A DNA stretch of 64,000 nucleotides from Bin87 sp965220105. GTDB taxonomy: Bacteria; Chloroflexota; Dehalococcoidia; Lucifugimonadales; UBA3495. The stretch spans positions 2,666,001 to 2,730,000 of the forward strand of contig OZ244811.1 in NCBI GenBank assembly GCA_965220105.1, in the 5' to 3' direction. Below are positions 33,508 through 41,821 of this stretch, piece by piece; within the stretch, counting starts at the first letter, position 1, and the number at the start of each line of letters is the position of its first letter. The notes beneath the pieces are model-generated. The model saw only the letters and a list, made by a program, of their open reading frames with translations, ran no database searches and was not told the origin of the DNA. The position numbers and the translations under genes were made by a program.

Positions 33508-33531
33508 GGGTACACGGGGAGGCGGTGGCCG

Positions 33532-34875
33532 TTAGGCGGGCACCGCCACGGCCTCCGCAGCCTGCGGCTTGCCGGGAATCATCATGGAGACCAGGAACCC
33601 GACGAAGTAGATGCCGGCGGCGATGAAGAACCCGTACTGCCAGTCGAACCACTCCACCGGGCCGAAAATCATGAAGGCTGCGACGGCGCCGAACAGGGTA
33701 TTGTTACCCCACATCAGGCCGAGGAAGCTGGACTCCAGCCGGCGGCCGGCAGCGATGTCGGCGGCCGCGGCCTGGGTCAGGTTGTTTACCGAGAAATTCA
33801 GCATCCCATAGATGGCCACGAATATCGTGATCCACAGGCCGTAGCCGTCGGCGCTCACCAGGATGATGGCCAACGTGAGTATCGTCGTGACACCCATGAT
33901 GAAGACAATCAGCGGGCGGCGTCCGATCCGGTCGGACAGCCAACCGATAAAGGGGCCGAAGAGGATGCCAGGCAGCACCATCAGCATGACGTGGACGGCG
34001 GCCTGGAATTCGTTGACTCCGAGGTGAATCAGGTACAGGGGGACGAGGAATACCAGCGACCGGTCGGCCATGCCGCGCACTGCGGAGACGGTGAAGATGG
34101 CCCACATGCCCGTGCCCCGGAAGGCATCTTTCATGCCGGCCCAGTTGGTCCTGAATCGCTGGCCCACGTCGACGTTGACGGGACGCTCGCTACCGGCATT
34201 GCGGAGCAGGAAGAAGATGGCCACGGTTGCGATGAACATGACCGGTGTGCTGAAGCCCAGGATGTAGCGCCAGTTGATGGTGCCCCAGGGCAACGGCCAG
34301 GAGATCTCCACCGTGCCTTCGGCGGCGCCGCCGCTCCAGGTAAGAGCGCCAGCAATCAGAGCGCCAGCCGCCAGCGGGCCGATTACGTCACCGATGCTGC
34401 CGGTGGAACGGTGCATGGAGATGAACAGGCCGCGTCGCTCGGGGAACCGGCGGGCCAGCAACCCCAGCGCCGGCGGATGCCACAATGCGCTGCCCATGGA
34501 ACCCAGGGCCAGGGCGCAAAGTATCAGGGCGTAGGAGGGGGCAATGGACATCAGCAGGTAGCCCAGCCCGATCATGAAAGTGCTGATGGACAGCACCCAG
34601 GCCACTCTATGATGGAACAGGTCGACCAGAAAGCCGCCGCTGGTGCTGGTGATGCCGCCGAATATGGAACGAATGGCGACGACGGCCCCCACGCTCAACG
34701 CCCCCAACTCGAACTCGGTGATAATCGCCAGAATGATTACCGGGATGCTGTGGGCATAGAGGTGTTCAAAGGCGTGGGCGCCCACGAGGGTGGTGGCCAT
34801 CACCGAGCCTTTGGTGCGGGGTTGGGCGTCCTGGGCACCGTATTGTGAGGGGCTTACACCGGCTGCCTGTGCCAT
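33532..34875 (-). CDS. MFS transporter, first of a tandem pair
   Basis: A 447-aa major facilitator with about 12 spans and the loop motif GWLSDRIGRRPLIV. The same Fsr-type features as the next gene are present: GAHAFEHLYAHSIPVI, FLVDLFHHRVAW and SALWHPPALGLLARRFPERR. It starts 24 bp upstream of its paralogue, so the pair is one transcript that arose by tandem duplication. Divergence is substantial, so the duplication is old and the two may carry different substrates. Confidence 0.85.
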   Translation of the reverse strand: MAQAAGVSPSQYGAQDAQPRTKGSVMATTLVGAHAFEHLYAHSIPVIILAIITEFELGALSVGAVVAIRSIFGGITSTSGGFLVDLFHHRVAWVLSISTFMIGLGYLLMSIAPSYALILCALALGSMGSALWHPPALGLLARRFPERRGLFISMHRSTGSIGDVIGPLAAGALIAGALTWSGGAAEGTVEISWPLPWGTINWRYILGFSTPVMFIATVAIFFLLRNAGSERPVNVDVGQRFRTNWAGMKDAFRGTGMWAIFTVSAVRGMADRSLVFLVPLYLIHLGVNEFQAAVHVMLMVLPGILFGPFIGWLSDRIGRRPLIVFIMGVTTILTLAIILVSADGYGLWITIFVAIYGMLNFSVNNLTQAAAADIAAGRRLESSFLGLMWGNNTLFGAVAAFMIFGPVEWFDWQYGFFIAAGIYFVGFLVSMMIPGKPQAAEAVAVPA

Positions 34876-34967
34876 TTATTGCGCTCCTAAAATGCCGCCT
34901 GGGGGCGGAATGAGGCGCATTATACACGCCTGCGAATGCGCTGGCATATCACCGCAAAATCGCCCGA

Positions 34968-35077
34968 TTTGCAAGCAACGTGCAAGCAAAACCAAGCGGC
35001 ATTCCCGCAGGATTTGAGGCTACCGACGACAAGATAGCGCATTTTTACGCCGTTTTTGCAAGCAACTGGCAAGCAAA
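34968..35077. repeat. Paired GCAAGCAA direct repeats, 87 bp apart
   Basis: GCAAGCAA occurs four times as two doublets: 34971-34978 and 34982-34989, then 35058-35065 and 35069-35076. Each doublet has the same 11-bp period, both are preceded by TTT, and the doublets are 87 bp apart. They lie immediately beyond the 3' end of the AlbA_2 gene. They could be iteron-like protein sites or an insertion footprint. Confidence 0.55.
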
Positions 35078-35078
35078 G

Positions 35079-36551
35079 TCAGGAGGCCCAGAACGGCAGG
35101 TAAGACCTGCTTCGTGTTCCAACGCTGGTATCTCTCACTCGGATTGCCCCTTTGTCTATGGCCTCCTTGAGCAAACGAGAAGCTCTATCGTTTCGGTCAT
35201 CGGAGAGGCCAAAACGTTCACGGATCGATGTGTTGTTTACCAGACGGTTAGTTACGTAGCACAAGCAAGCGTGTAGGTAACAAGCTCGAACCCGTTCAGA
35301 TTTGTCCATATCAGATAATGGCTTGTGGGCGAACAGCGTTATTCGAGTAGAACTGGGCGGAGCCTCAAAAAGCGGAGGGGGCAACTGGAAAACCTCTACT
35401 TCCTGGAGTACTTTATCAATGCCGCTGCCGCGCTCCTCACATATATTGAAACGACGCATCAATCGTGCTAGCTGTTCGTTGCGCGATTTGGGTTCTGCGT
35501 CCACAAACCGTTCGGTAGGTACCAGTGGATTTCCGGGGTTGGCGATTTCAATGCGAGTGTCAAATATTGACACCATCGGCCCTGCGCCTGTAACAGAGAA
35601 ATCCTGATGGATCAACGCGTTGGCAACCAGTTCACGTACTGCGATGCTTGGGAACATCGGAATTTCCCGACGCAACGCTAATTCGATCACTTCATTGGCT
35701 GGGGTGACCGTCATGATGTAATCAACGATAGTCTCGAACTCCACTGCGTAGCCGGCAGTGAACTCCTGTTCTCGCTGAGTTTCAGTGCGTCTGTCGCCGC
35801 GATATTGGACGATGCGTAGCGATTTTCGTCCAATGCGGGGAAAGTCATCCATATTTTTGGCAAACAGCACCGCCGCCAAGTTAGTGATATCCCAACCGCC
35901 GGCGTCGCAAGGGTTAATCAGCCCATGACTTCGCAATCGTTCCAAAATAGCAGCGCGTCCGTCCGGCAGAGGGGCTCCAAGCCGCTCGAAATAAGCGGGA
36001 CAGTTCAAGGTTGATAAAACATCATCGTCGCTCGCGTTCTCAACCGCTACTCCATCCTCAAAGCTCACTCTGTCGGAAAGGTGCCACAGAGCACGTTCCT
36101 TCTCGGGATGTTCTCGGAGGTTTGTCTTGACATCACCAACGCGGATGTAGCCTTGTCCGCGGAAAGACACCGGCCGATCCACAGCTTGTGTAAGTTCCAG
36201 GATCACTACCTGCATCCCGCCGATTGTTGTTTCGTGAAAACGAAAATCTATGCGGGGAGTCAGCCCTAGACGTAGCCAGTTCTCCAAAGGTTCGTTGCCC
36301 TGCTTCGTCGCTGCAGGCTTGAATTGGGTGCCGACCACCGCGTGAGCGTCGTCCTCAATCCCCCAGAGCATATAGGCAACGTCCCTCTCGTTTAGCGCGG
36401 CTCCATTAGCTAGGGCCGATATGTACTCCCCAATCGTCTGCGGTTCAGTCGCCTGATTGACTTTGAACTCCACCCACTCGGTTTCACGGGGTAGGCGGCA
36501 GAGATTGTGGACCAAGTCGGTCAGGTAAGCGGCATCTCGAATCGGAATCAT
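35079..36551 (-). CDS. AlbA_2 DNA-binding domain and HATPase_c_4 protein
   Basis: A 490-aa protein of the group often labelled RecG-like or divergent-AAA (Schlafen-type AlbA_2). N-terminal LPRETEWVEFKVN, YISALANGAAL and YMLWGIEDD define the AlbA_2 fold; FPSIAVRELVANALIHQDF, VSIFDTRIEIANPG and RNEQLARLMRRFNICEERGSGIDKV define the HATPase_c_4 region. These proteins are linked to nucleic acid sensing and some belong to defence systems. The ATG at 36551 is preferred over TTG 36584. It follows the asparaginase gene co-directionally and is noticeably less GC-rich than its neighbours, a sign of transfer. Confidence 0.8.
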   Translation of the reverse strand: MIPIRDAAYLTDLVHNLCRLPRETEWVEFKVNQATEPQTIGEYISALANGAALNERDVAYMLWGIEDDAHAVVGTQFKPAATKQGNEPLENWLRLGLTPRIDFRFHETTIGGMQVVILELTQAVDRPVSFRGQGYIRVGDVKTNLREHPEKERALWHLSDRVSFEDGVAVENASDDDVLSTLNCPAYFERLGAPLPDGRAAILERLRSHGLINPCDAGGWDITNLAAVLFAKNMDDFPRIGRKSLRIVQYRGDRRTETQREQEFTAGYAVEFETIVDYIMTVTPANEVIELALRREIPMFPSIAVRELVANALIHQDFSVTGAGPMVSIFDTRIEIANPGNPLVPTERFVDAEPKSRNEQLARLMRRFNICEERGSGIDKVLQEVEVFQLPPPLFEAPPSSTRITLFAHKPLSDMDKSERVRACYLHACLCYVTNRLVNNTSIRERFGLSDDRNDRASRLLKEAIDKGAIRVRDTSVGTRSRSYLPFWAS

Positions 36552-36621
36552 ATCAGCTCGCCCCTGTTGCCATCTGGGATTCAAGGCGGATCATATCTCA
36601 ATAAGTCAGGTTGTCTGCCCT

Positions 36622-37629
36622 TCAGAACTCGTAAAACATCTGCTGGAGGGCATGTCGCTCATCGGTAATGGTCAGGGCGAGCATGAGCAGGATGCGGGCC
36701 TTTTGGGGCATCAGGTTGTCGGAGACTATGAAGCCCTGCTCGTCCTTGCGCGGCGTCATCACCACCCGGCCGGCGCTGGAACGGCTGGCCAGCACCACCG
36801 GCATCCCGTCGGCGACGGCGGCCTCGGCGGCGGCGATCACGGCGGGCGGGAAGGTGCCGGCGCCGAAACCGGCCAGCACCAGGCCATCGGAACCGTGGGC
36901 GCGCACCGCGTCGATGAGCATCCCGTCGGCGCCGGCGTAGGCGTGCACGATGTCCACCCGCGGCAGATCATCGCGCCCGTCCACCGTGAAGGGTGTGTCG
37001 GCAGTGTGTTTGCGGATGGGTCGTCGGTAAAAAACCACCCGATGGTCCGAATCGGCGTAACCCAGGAATCCCAGTTCGTTGGGTTTGAAGGTTTCCACGC
37101 GCAGGGTGTTGGCCTTGTAAACCTCCCGGGCGCAGTGGATTTCGTTGTTCAGCACGGTGAGGACACCCATGCCGGCGGCCTCCGGCGTGGCGGCGATGCG
37201 TACGGCGTCCATCAGGTTCAGGTCGGCGTCGGTGCTGATGGACGTGGGCGGCCGCATTGCGCCGGTTACGACCACCGGGCGTTCGGTCTTGACGGTCAGG
37301 TGCAGGAAGTAGGCCGTCTCCTCCAGCGTGGCGGTGCCGTGGGTGATGACGATGCCGGCGGTGTCGGGCTCGTCCCCGAAGATCGCGTGGATCCGCTCGG
37401 CCAGGGCGATCCAGTTGGCCGGCCCGATGGCGGTGCTGCCCACACTCACCATGTCTTCGGCGACGACGTTAAAATTGTCGCCAATTTCGGGCACCCGTAC
37501 CAGGTTCTGTTCGATGGTCAGGTGGTCGCCGATCTCGGGATACACGGTGTAGTCCATGCGGTCGGGGCCGACGCCGGCGATGCTGCCGCCGGTGGCGATG
37601 ATGTGTACGGTGGGAGCGTTGGCCGGCAT
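36622..37629 (-). CDS. L-asparaginase family protein (type I/II fold)
   Basis: A 335-aa asparaginase/glutaminase-family protein, normal length. The first catalytic threonine is in ATGGSIAG (Thr13). The second site reads THGTATLEETAYF: Thr99 is kept but the aspartate of the usual TD pair is Ala100. The lysine of the Thr-Lys-Asp triad is kept (K172, REVYKANT). Family members hydrolyse asparagine or similar amides. Because the aspartate is missing, the substrate or rate may differ. AGGAGG precedes the ATG by 5-6 nt. Confidence 0.82.
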   Translation of the reverse strand: MPANAPTVHIIATGGSIAGVGPDRMDYTVYPEIGDHLTIEQNLVRVPEIGDNFNVVAEDMVSVGSTAIGPANWIALAERIHAIFGDEPDTAGIVITHGTATLEETAYFLHLTVKTERPVVVTGAMRPPTSISTDADLNLMDAVRIAATPEAAGMGVLTVLNNEIHCAREVYKANTLRVETFKPNELGFLGYADSDHRVVFYRRPIRKHTADTPFTVDGRDDLPRVDIVHAYAGADGMLIDAVRAHGSDGLVLAGFGAGTFPPAVIAAAEAAVADGMPVVLASRSSAGRVVMTPRKDEQGFIVSDNLMPQKARILLMLALTITDERHALQQMFYEF

Positions 37630-37694
37630 TGGTGCCTCCTGGTCAGGTGTGGGTGGGACTGCTGGGGCCGGCGCATTATAGCAACGGGCTGGGC

Positions 37695-37732
37695 GTCGCT
37701 GCCCCTATGGGTCGCTGCCCCTATGATAGGAT
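37695..37732 (+). promoter_or_regulatory. 16-bp tandem repeat and putative leaderless promoter of the phosphoesterase gene
   Basis: GTCGCTGCCCCTATGG (37695-37710) is repeated directly as GTCGCTGCCCCTATGA (37711-37726), with one change. TAGGAT at 37727-37732 ends 7 nt before the ATG at 37740, so the mRNA would begin close to the start codon. No ribosome-binding site is visible. Confidence 0.45.
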
Positions 37733-37739
37733 AGCGGTG

Positions 37740-38486
37740 ATGCGCGCCCTCATCGTATCCGATATCCACGCCAACCTGGAAGCATTCGAATCGGTGCTAG
37801 CCGACGCCGACGCCCAGGGTGGGTTTGACGTGGCCTGGTTTCTGGGCGACCTGGTGGGTTATAACGCCGACCCCGGCGCCTGCATCGCACTGCTGCGGAG
37901 CCTGCCCAACGTCGCCATCGCCGGGAACCACGACCACGCGGTGACCGGGAAGCTCGACCCCGAGCGATTCAACGGCGCTGCCCGGGACGCTGCCTTGTGG
38001 ACGGTGAACCACTTGTCCGAGGAAGAACTCCGGTATCTGGCGGCTTTGCCGGAAGTGCAGCAGGTCGACCGTTTCACCATGGTGCACGGCAGCCTGCGCG
38101 ATCCGGTCATCGAATACCTGCTCCGGCCCGATGCCGCGCAGGCCACCTTCGACCTGCTGGAAACGCAATTTTGCCTGGTAGGGCACACCCATTATCCCCT
38201 GGTGTGGACGGAAACCGATGACCGACCGGTGGGCGCGCTGCTGGATCTGACGAACCCTCCCCAACCAACCGCGGGCCAACGCCTGATACTCAATCCCGGA
38301 AGCGTCGGTCAGCCGCGGGACGGCGATTGGCGGGCGTCCTACCTGTTGTACGACACCGGCGTGGGCGACGAATTGGGCTCCCTGGTGTACCGACGGGTGG
38401 AGTACGACCTGGAGCAGGCCCAGGCAAAGATACGGGCCGCCGGGCTCCCCGAATCCCTGGCGTCGCGGTTGGCGAAAGGTCTTTAG
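37740..38486 (+). CDS. Metallophosphoesterase (YfcE/MJ0936-like phosphodiesterase)
   Basis: A 248-aa calcineurin-like phosphoesterase with every two-metal motif in order: SDIH at the start, GDLVG, GNHDHA, MVHGS and GHTH, then NPGSVGQPRDGD, a signature of the YfcE/MJ0936 group. Such enzymes cleave phosphodiesters, sometimes cyclic nucleotides. The start is the ATG at 37740; the frame extends back to 37629 without protein-like content. It is divergent from the asparaginase gene. Confidence 0.9.
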   Translation: MRALIVSDIHANLEAFESVLADADAQGGFDVAWFLGDLVGYNADPGACIALLRSLPNVAIAGNHDHAVTGKLDPERFNGAARDAALWTVNHLSEEELRYLAALPEVQQVDRFTMVHGSLRDPVIEYLLRPDAAQATFDLLETQFCLVGHTHYPLVWTETDDRPVGALLDLTNPPQPTAGQRLILNPGSVGQPRDGDWRASYLLYDTGVGDELGSLVYRRVEYDLEQAQAKIRAAGLPESLASRLAKGL

Positions 38487-38814
38487 GCCCCGCTGATACG
38501 GCCCTCCTGATTCCGGCCCTTCTTGGAACGGCGATTGTCCAGGGGCCTCCGCGCGGTGAGGTGAGTTCGGCATGACGGTGGTATTCAGAAAATCGTTCGG
38601 CAGCGGGATCGTGTCGTTCCGCAGGCTGGCGGGCAATGCCGAAGATTCTGGAAGGCTGTGCAACGCCGATGGGGTCAATTTGGTGGGCCGAAGGCCGATG
38701 GTGTAACAAAAGTGTAACCGGTTCGTAATTTTCCGTTAACGCTTTAGCGTCAATATGGGTGTATTCCACCGGAACCCTCGAAACAATGGGGTTCAACCCT
38801 GTGACGTTACCCCT
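38487..38814. other. 328-bp intergenic region before the winged-helix regulator
   Basis: No credible gene is seen. The only structure I can identify is the four-unit 11-bp repeat at 38702-38740, 75 bp before the start codon of the regulator. Confidence 0.5.
38702..38740 (+). promoter_or_regulatory. PHO-box-like array of four half-sites at 11-bp period
   Basis: TGTAAC (38702), TGTAAC (38713), CGTAAT (38724) and GTTAAC (38735) start exactly 11 bp apart, that is, one helical turn. OmpR/PhoB-family dimers bind such direct repeats. The next gene encodes a winged-helix protein of that family, so autoregulation is likely. Confidence 0.6.
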
Positions 38815-39498
38815 ATGTCGTTAGCCGCAAACACCCAACCGCCTTCGGCCCGCGTGCTGCTGCTGGGCCGCCGCTGGGATGATATGGACCGAGCCCTGGC
38901 CGCCGTGGCCGACACTGGCGCCATCGTGCTGCTGGGCCCCGAGGTTGACTACGACGCCGCGTTCATTTACCAAGGTGAGACGCCCACGGTGCTCCTGCTC
39001 TCCCCCGACGCGGACGGAGATTTTGGCAACCGGGATGATGATGCTCCCCTGGTGCTGCGTTGCGTGTCCGACGATGATTTGGACGCTCCCGACCTCTACG
39101 GCGATTCCGACGACTTCGTAACCGTACCCTGTGCGCCCACTGAACTGATAAAGCGCATTCTGCGGCTGGCGCGGCGGCAGTCCGACGCGGCCGCGGCTGC
39201 GGAAGCCATGCGCGTGGGCACCATCACGCTTAATCCGGTCACCTACCAGGTTACTGCCAACGGAAAGGCGGTCGACCTGGCGTGGCTGGAGTTCCAGTTG
39301 CTGCGCTTCCTCATGGAAAACGTGGGCAAGGTGTTCACACGCGACCAGTTGCTGGCCAGCGTCTGGGGCGTGGAAAACATTGGCGGGACGCGCACCGTGG
39401 ACGTACACATCCGTCGCCTGCGTTACAAGCTGGAGACGGGCGGCGTTACTTACTTCCGCACCGTGAAGAACGTCGGGTACGGCATGATGGAGCCGTAG
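38815..39498 (+). CDS. OmpR/PhoB-type winged-helix regulator with a degenerate receiver
   Basis: A 227-aa protein; the ATG at 38815 is chosen because the frame before it has no domain content. The C-terminal 100 residues form a typical Trans_reg_C domain: LTYQVTANGK-like NPVTYQVTANGKAVDLAWLEF, GKVFTRDQLLASVWG, TRTVDVHIRRLRYKL and FRTVKNVGYGM. The N-terminal 110 residues have receiver-like length and strand pattern but no recognisable acidic pocket or phosphorylatable Asp followed by the usual loop, so control by a histidine kinase is doubtful. No kinase gene is nearby. Confidence 0.82.
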   Translation: MSLAANTQPPSARVLLLGRRWDDMDRALAAVADTGAIVLLGPEVDYDAAFIYQGETPTVLLLSPDADGDFGNRDDDAPLVLRCVSDDDLDAPDLYGDSDDFVTVPCAPTELIKRILRLARRQSDAAAAAEAMRVGTITLNPVTYQVTANGKAVDLAWLEFQLLRFLMENVGKVFTRDQLLASVWGVENIGGTRTVDVHIRRLRYKLETGGVTYFRTVKNVGYGMMEP

Positions 39499-39531
39499 GG
39501 ATCTCCTCGGCGGCTTGGGGCGACACGCGAG

Positions 39532-39635
39532 TCCTCACCCTCACCCCAACCCTCTCCCAGCAAGAGAGAGGGGGCATGGTTGGCGTTGTCAAAAAAAGCC
39601 CCTCTCCCAGTGGGAGAGGGGTCGGTGTGAGGGCT
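39532..39635. repeat. Family R repeat, both arms
   Basis: Left arm CCTCACCCTCACCCCAACCC with CTCTCCCAGCAAGAGAGAGG (39532-39575), right arm GCCCCTCTCCCAGTGGGAG with AGGGGTCGGTGTGAGGG (39598-39635). It lies between two convergent genes and could end transcription from both. Confidence 0.7.
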
Positions 39636-39650
39636 GAACCCCCACACGGT

Positions 39651-40880
39651 TTACCACTCGACGGGCAGACTCACCACGCCGCGGATGTTCAGCAGGTTGT
39701 GGTATTCCAGCTGGTCGGGGTCGCTGGCGAACTTGAAGGGAGGGAACCTGCGAGTCAACGCGCGGAATGCTTCCTGTCCTTCCAGCCGGGCCAGGTTGGC
39801 GCCCAGGCAGTGGTGGATGCCGCCGCCGAAGGCCACGTGGGGGTTGGGGTAGCGGGTAATGTCCAGATCTTCGGGGTTCTCGAAGGCCATGGGGTCGCGG
39901 TTGGCGGCGTTGATGATGGCCATGACCTTTTCGCCCTCGCGAATCTTCTGGCCGCCCAGCTCGATGTCTTCCAGCGCGATGCGCGGCGCCCGCTTCACCG
40001 GCGAGTCGTAGCGCAGCAGTTCCTCGGTGGCTCGTACCAGGAGGCCGTCATCCTCCTTGAGCATGTTCCACTGTTCGGGATTCTTCATCAGCGCCATGGC
40101 GCCGTTGGCGACCAGGTTGATGGTGGTCTGGTGGCCGGCGATGAGGAGCAGGAGGGTGTTGCCCAGCACTTCTTCCCGGGTCAGTTCGCCCTCGCGTTCG
40201 CCGATGGCCAGCACGGATAGCAGGTCGTCGGAGGGTTCGTTGACGCGGGATTCGACCAATGGGTTGACGTAGTCATTCAGCGTGGTGATGGCTTCGTGGA
40301 CGCGGGTGTGGCGGTCGGGAGTTTCCTGGTCCAGCGACAGCAGCTGGCGGGAGAGGGTACGCAGGAACTCCCGGTCGTCGGCTGGCATGCCCAGCCAACT
40401 GGCGATGACCAGCACCGGCATGGCGTTGGCGAAATCCCGGAGCACATCCATGGCATCGCTTTCGGGATCGAAGTCCTTGAGCAGGTCCTGGATGATGTTC
40501 TGCACCATGGCGCGGAACCGGTTGTCGATGTATTTGGGGTTGAAAACCGGGTGGACGGTGCGGCGCATCCGCAGATGGTCGGGCCGGTCCCGACGGATGA
40601 ACCAGTTGTTCATGTAGTCGAGGTTGTACTGGTACTTGGGGAAGTCTGATTCGGAGATGGGAGGGCTGGGCGGCTTGTCGTCGCGCAGGAACACCTCTGA
40701 GGAGAAATATTCGGGATGGCGCAGCGCCCAGACGACGGCCTGATAGGACGTTACCACCCACGTATCAAACTTGGCGTTCCAATAAACCGGCGCCTCTTCC
40801 CGCAGCATGGCGTAGTAAGGGTAGGGGTTTCGCAGGTTTTCCGGTGAAAGCAGTTCGTCGTGGATACGGTCTTTCAGCAT
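39651..40880 (-). CDS. Cytochrome P450
   Basis: A 409-aa soluble P450. The haem-binding loop is FGGGIHHCLGANLAR with the cysteine ligand, the I-helix oxygen groove is IAGHQTTINL, and the K-helix ExxR is EELLRYD. The length and lack of an anchor fit bacterial class I enzymes that hydroxylate small hydrophobic substrates with electrons from a ferredoxin system. The start at 40880 (MLKDRIHDELLSPENLRNPY) fits the family; the frame reaches 40952. No ferredoxin partner gene is adjacent. Confidence 0.93.
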   Translation of the reverse strand: MLKDRIHDELLSPENLRNPYPYYAMLREEAPVYWNAKFDTWVVTSYQAVVWALRHPEYFSSEVFLRDDKPPSPPISESDFPKYQYNLDYMNNWFIRRDRPDHLRMRRTVHPVFNPKYIDNRFRAMVQNIIQDLLKDFDPESDAMDVLRDFANAMPVLVIASWLGMPADDREFLRTLSRQLLSLDQETPDRHTRVHEAITTLNDYVNPLVESRVNEPSDDLLSVLAIGEREGELTREEVLGNTLLLLIAGHQTTINLVANGAMALMKNPEQWNMLKEDDGLLVRATEELLRYDSPVKRAPRIALEDIELGGQKIREGEKVMAIINAANRDPMAFENPEDLDITRYPNPHVAFGGGIHHCLGANLARLEGQEAFRALTRRFPPFKFASDPDQLEYHNLLNIRGVVSLPVEW

Positions 40881-41152
40881 CTTGGCAGCCTCGCACAAAT
40901 CCGGGTGAGTGAATCGGCAAACAATGTAGCCGCCGGTCGACCGCGATGTCAACCGAAACGGCGCCTACGCCCGCTGCGGCCCAAACGCGCGTAATGCCCG
41001 CGGCATCATCTATGAGTGCGTAAAGGATTGCAACCGTTTGTCGGCATCAGGCAGCCCGGGTTTAGCAACGGCGTCGGACGAAGCCTGGCCTCCACACGGG
41101 CACCCAAGGGTGCTGGATTCAGTTAACGCGGTCGCGCTTCTCATTCGTCTGA
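40881..41152. other. Intergenic region between P450 and the nuclease-HEPN gene
   Basis: About 270 bp. GCACCC-AA-GGGTGC near 41098-41112 is a short palindrome without a T tail. I looked for a displaced 3' end of the CoA-transferase gene here and found none. Confidence 0.4.
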
Positions 41153-41821
41153 TCAGGTCGTACTCACTGAATCGTGGTATTCGCGCAGTAACGATTTGAC
41201 GGCCGCGACCGATTCGGCGACCAACGCAGGATCAAAATCGTCAACTTCAAACCCGTGGGCGATAGCATTCCGGTATTCCATCAGTCTGACCAAGTGATCG
41301 TAGTCGTCTCTTGATATAGAGCCGTGGGCTACGGCCATGCCCAAAATGTAGGCGGGATTGGTGGCGCGTTCAATGGCGACCCCCTCTGCTGCAACCATCA
41401 TTCTGAGGACGCCTTCCACGGCGGCCCAAACCATGAGGAACGCCGCATCAGCGAGTCCCGCGCTAAGCACCTTTTCCGATTGTTCCAATCGCTTGAGGAC
41501 ACCTGTCTCGTCGAGCGGCTGGGCGCTTGCCCCTACTTCCACTCTTTCGGGTTCGCCTACCACTCGTAACTCGAACCTCCATCCGGGGCGCGCATCAATG
41601 ATGCGCTTGATTTCCCGAAGTCCAGGATTGGCCATCAGAGATGGGCGAGTCTTGATCTCGATCACTTTGTTCTCTTCGCCCATTTCGACCAGCAAATCAG
41701 CGCGAAAACCGGGTAGAAACTCCAATGGTGCGTCCCGCTCCACTACGTAGCCCTTGCCCATGTACTCTGCGGCAATGATATCTATGAACTGCTTTTCAAA
41801 GAGCGTCAAATCGTTGTTCAT
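41153..41821 (-). CDS. PD-(D/E)XK nuclease fused to a HEPN domain
   Basis: A 222-aa fusion. Residues 8-60 look like a Holliday-junction-resolvase-type PD-(D/E)XK core: FLPGFRADLLVEM with D42, then VIEIKTR with E55 and K57. Residues 105-215 form a helical HEPN domain with the active-site pattern R184-NAIA-H189 (R-x4-H) in EYRNAIAHGFEV. HEPN domains of this kind are RNases in many toxin and defence proteins. The gene overlaps rusA upstream by ATGA (41818-41821), so the two are translated together. This pairing suggests a defence or DNA-damage response unit that I cannot match to a named system. Confidence 0.72.
   Translation of the reverse strand: MNNDLTLFEKQFIDIIAAEYMGKGYVVERDAPLEFLPGFRADLLVEMGEENKVIEIKTRPSLMANPGLREIKRIIDARPGWRFELRVVGEPERVEVGASAQPLDETGVLKRLEQSEKVLSAGLADAAFLMVWAAVEGVLRMMVAAEGVAIERATNPAYILGMAVAHGSISRDDYDHLVRLMEYRNAIAHGFEVDDFDPALVAESVAAVKSLLREYHDSVSTT

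Noticed and set aside
31597..34848. Two long plus-strand frames (31597-33072 and 33406-34848)
   Set aside because: Shadows of the membrane protein and MFS genes; no family features and no ribosome-binding sites.
40953..41152. Possible displaced 3' end of the CoA-transferase gene beyond the RusA cassette
   Set aside because: All minus-strand frames were read against the CoA-transferase C-terminus; no convincing similarity, so this locus supports the cassette idea only by position.
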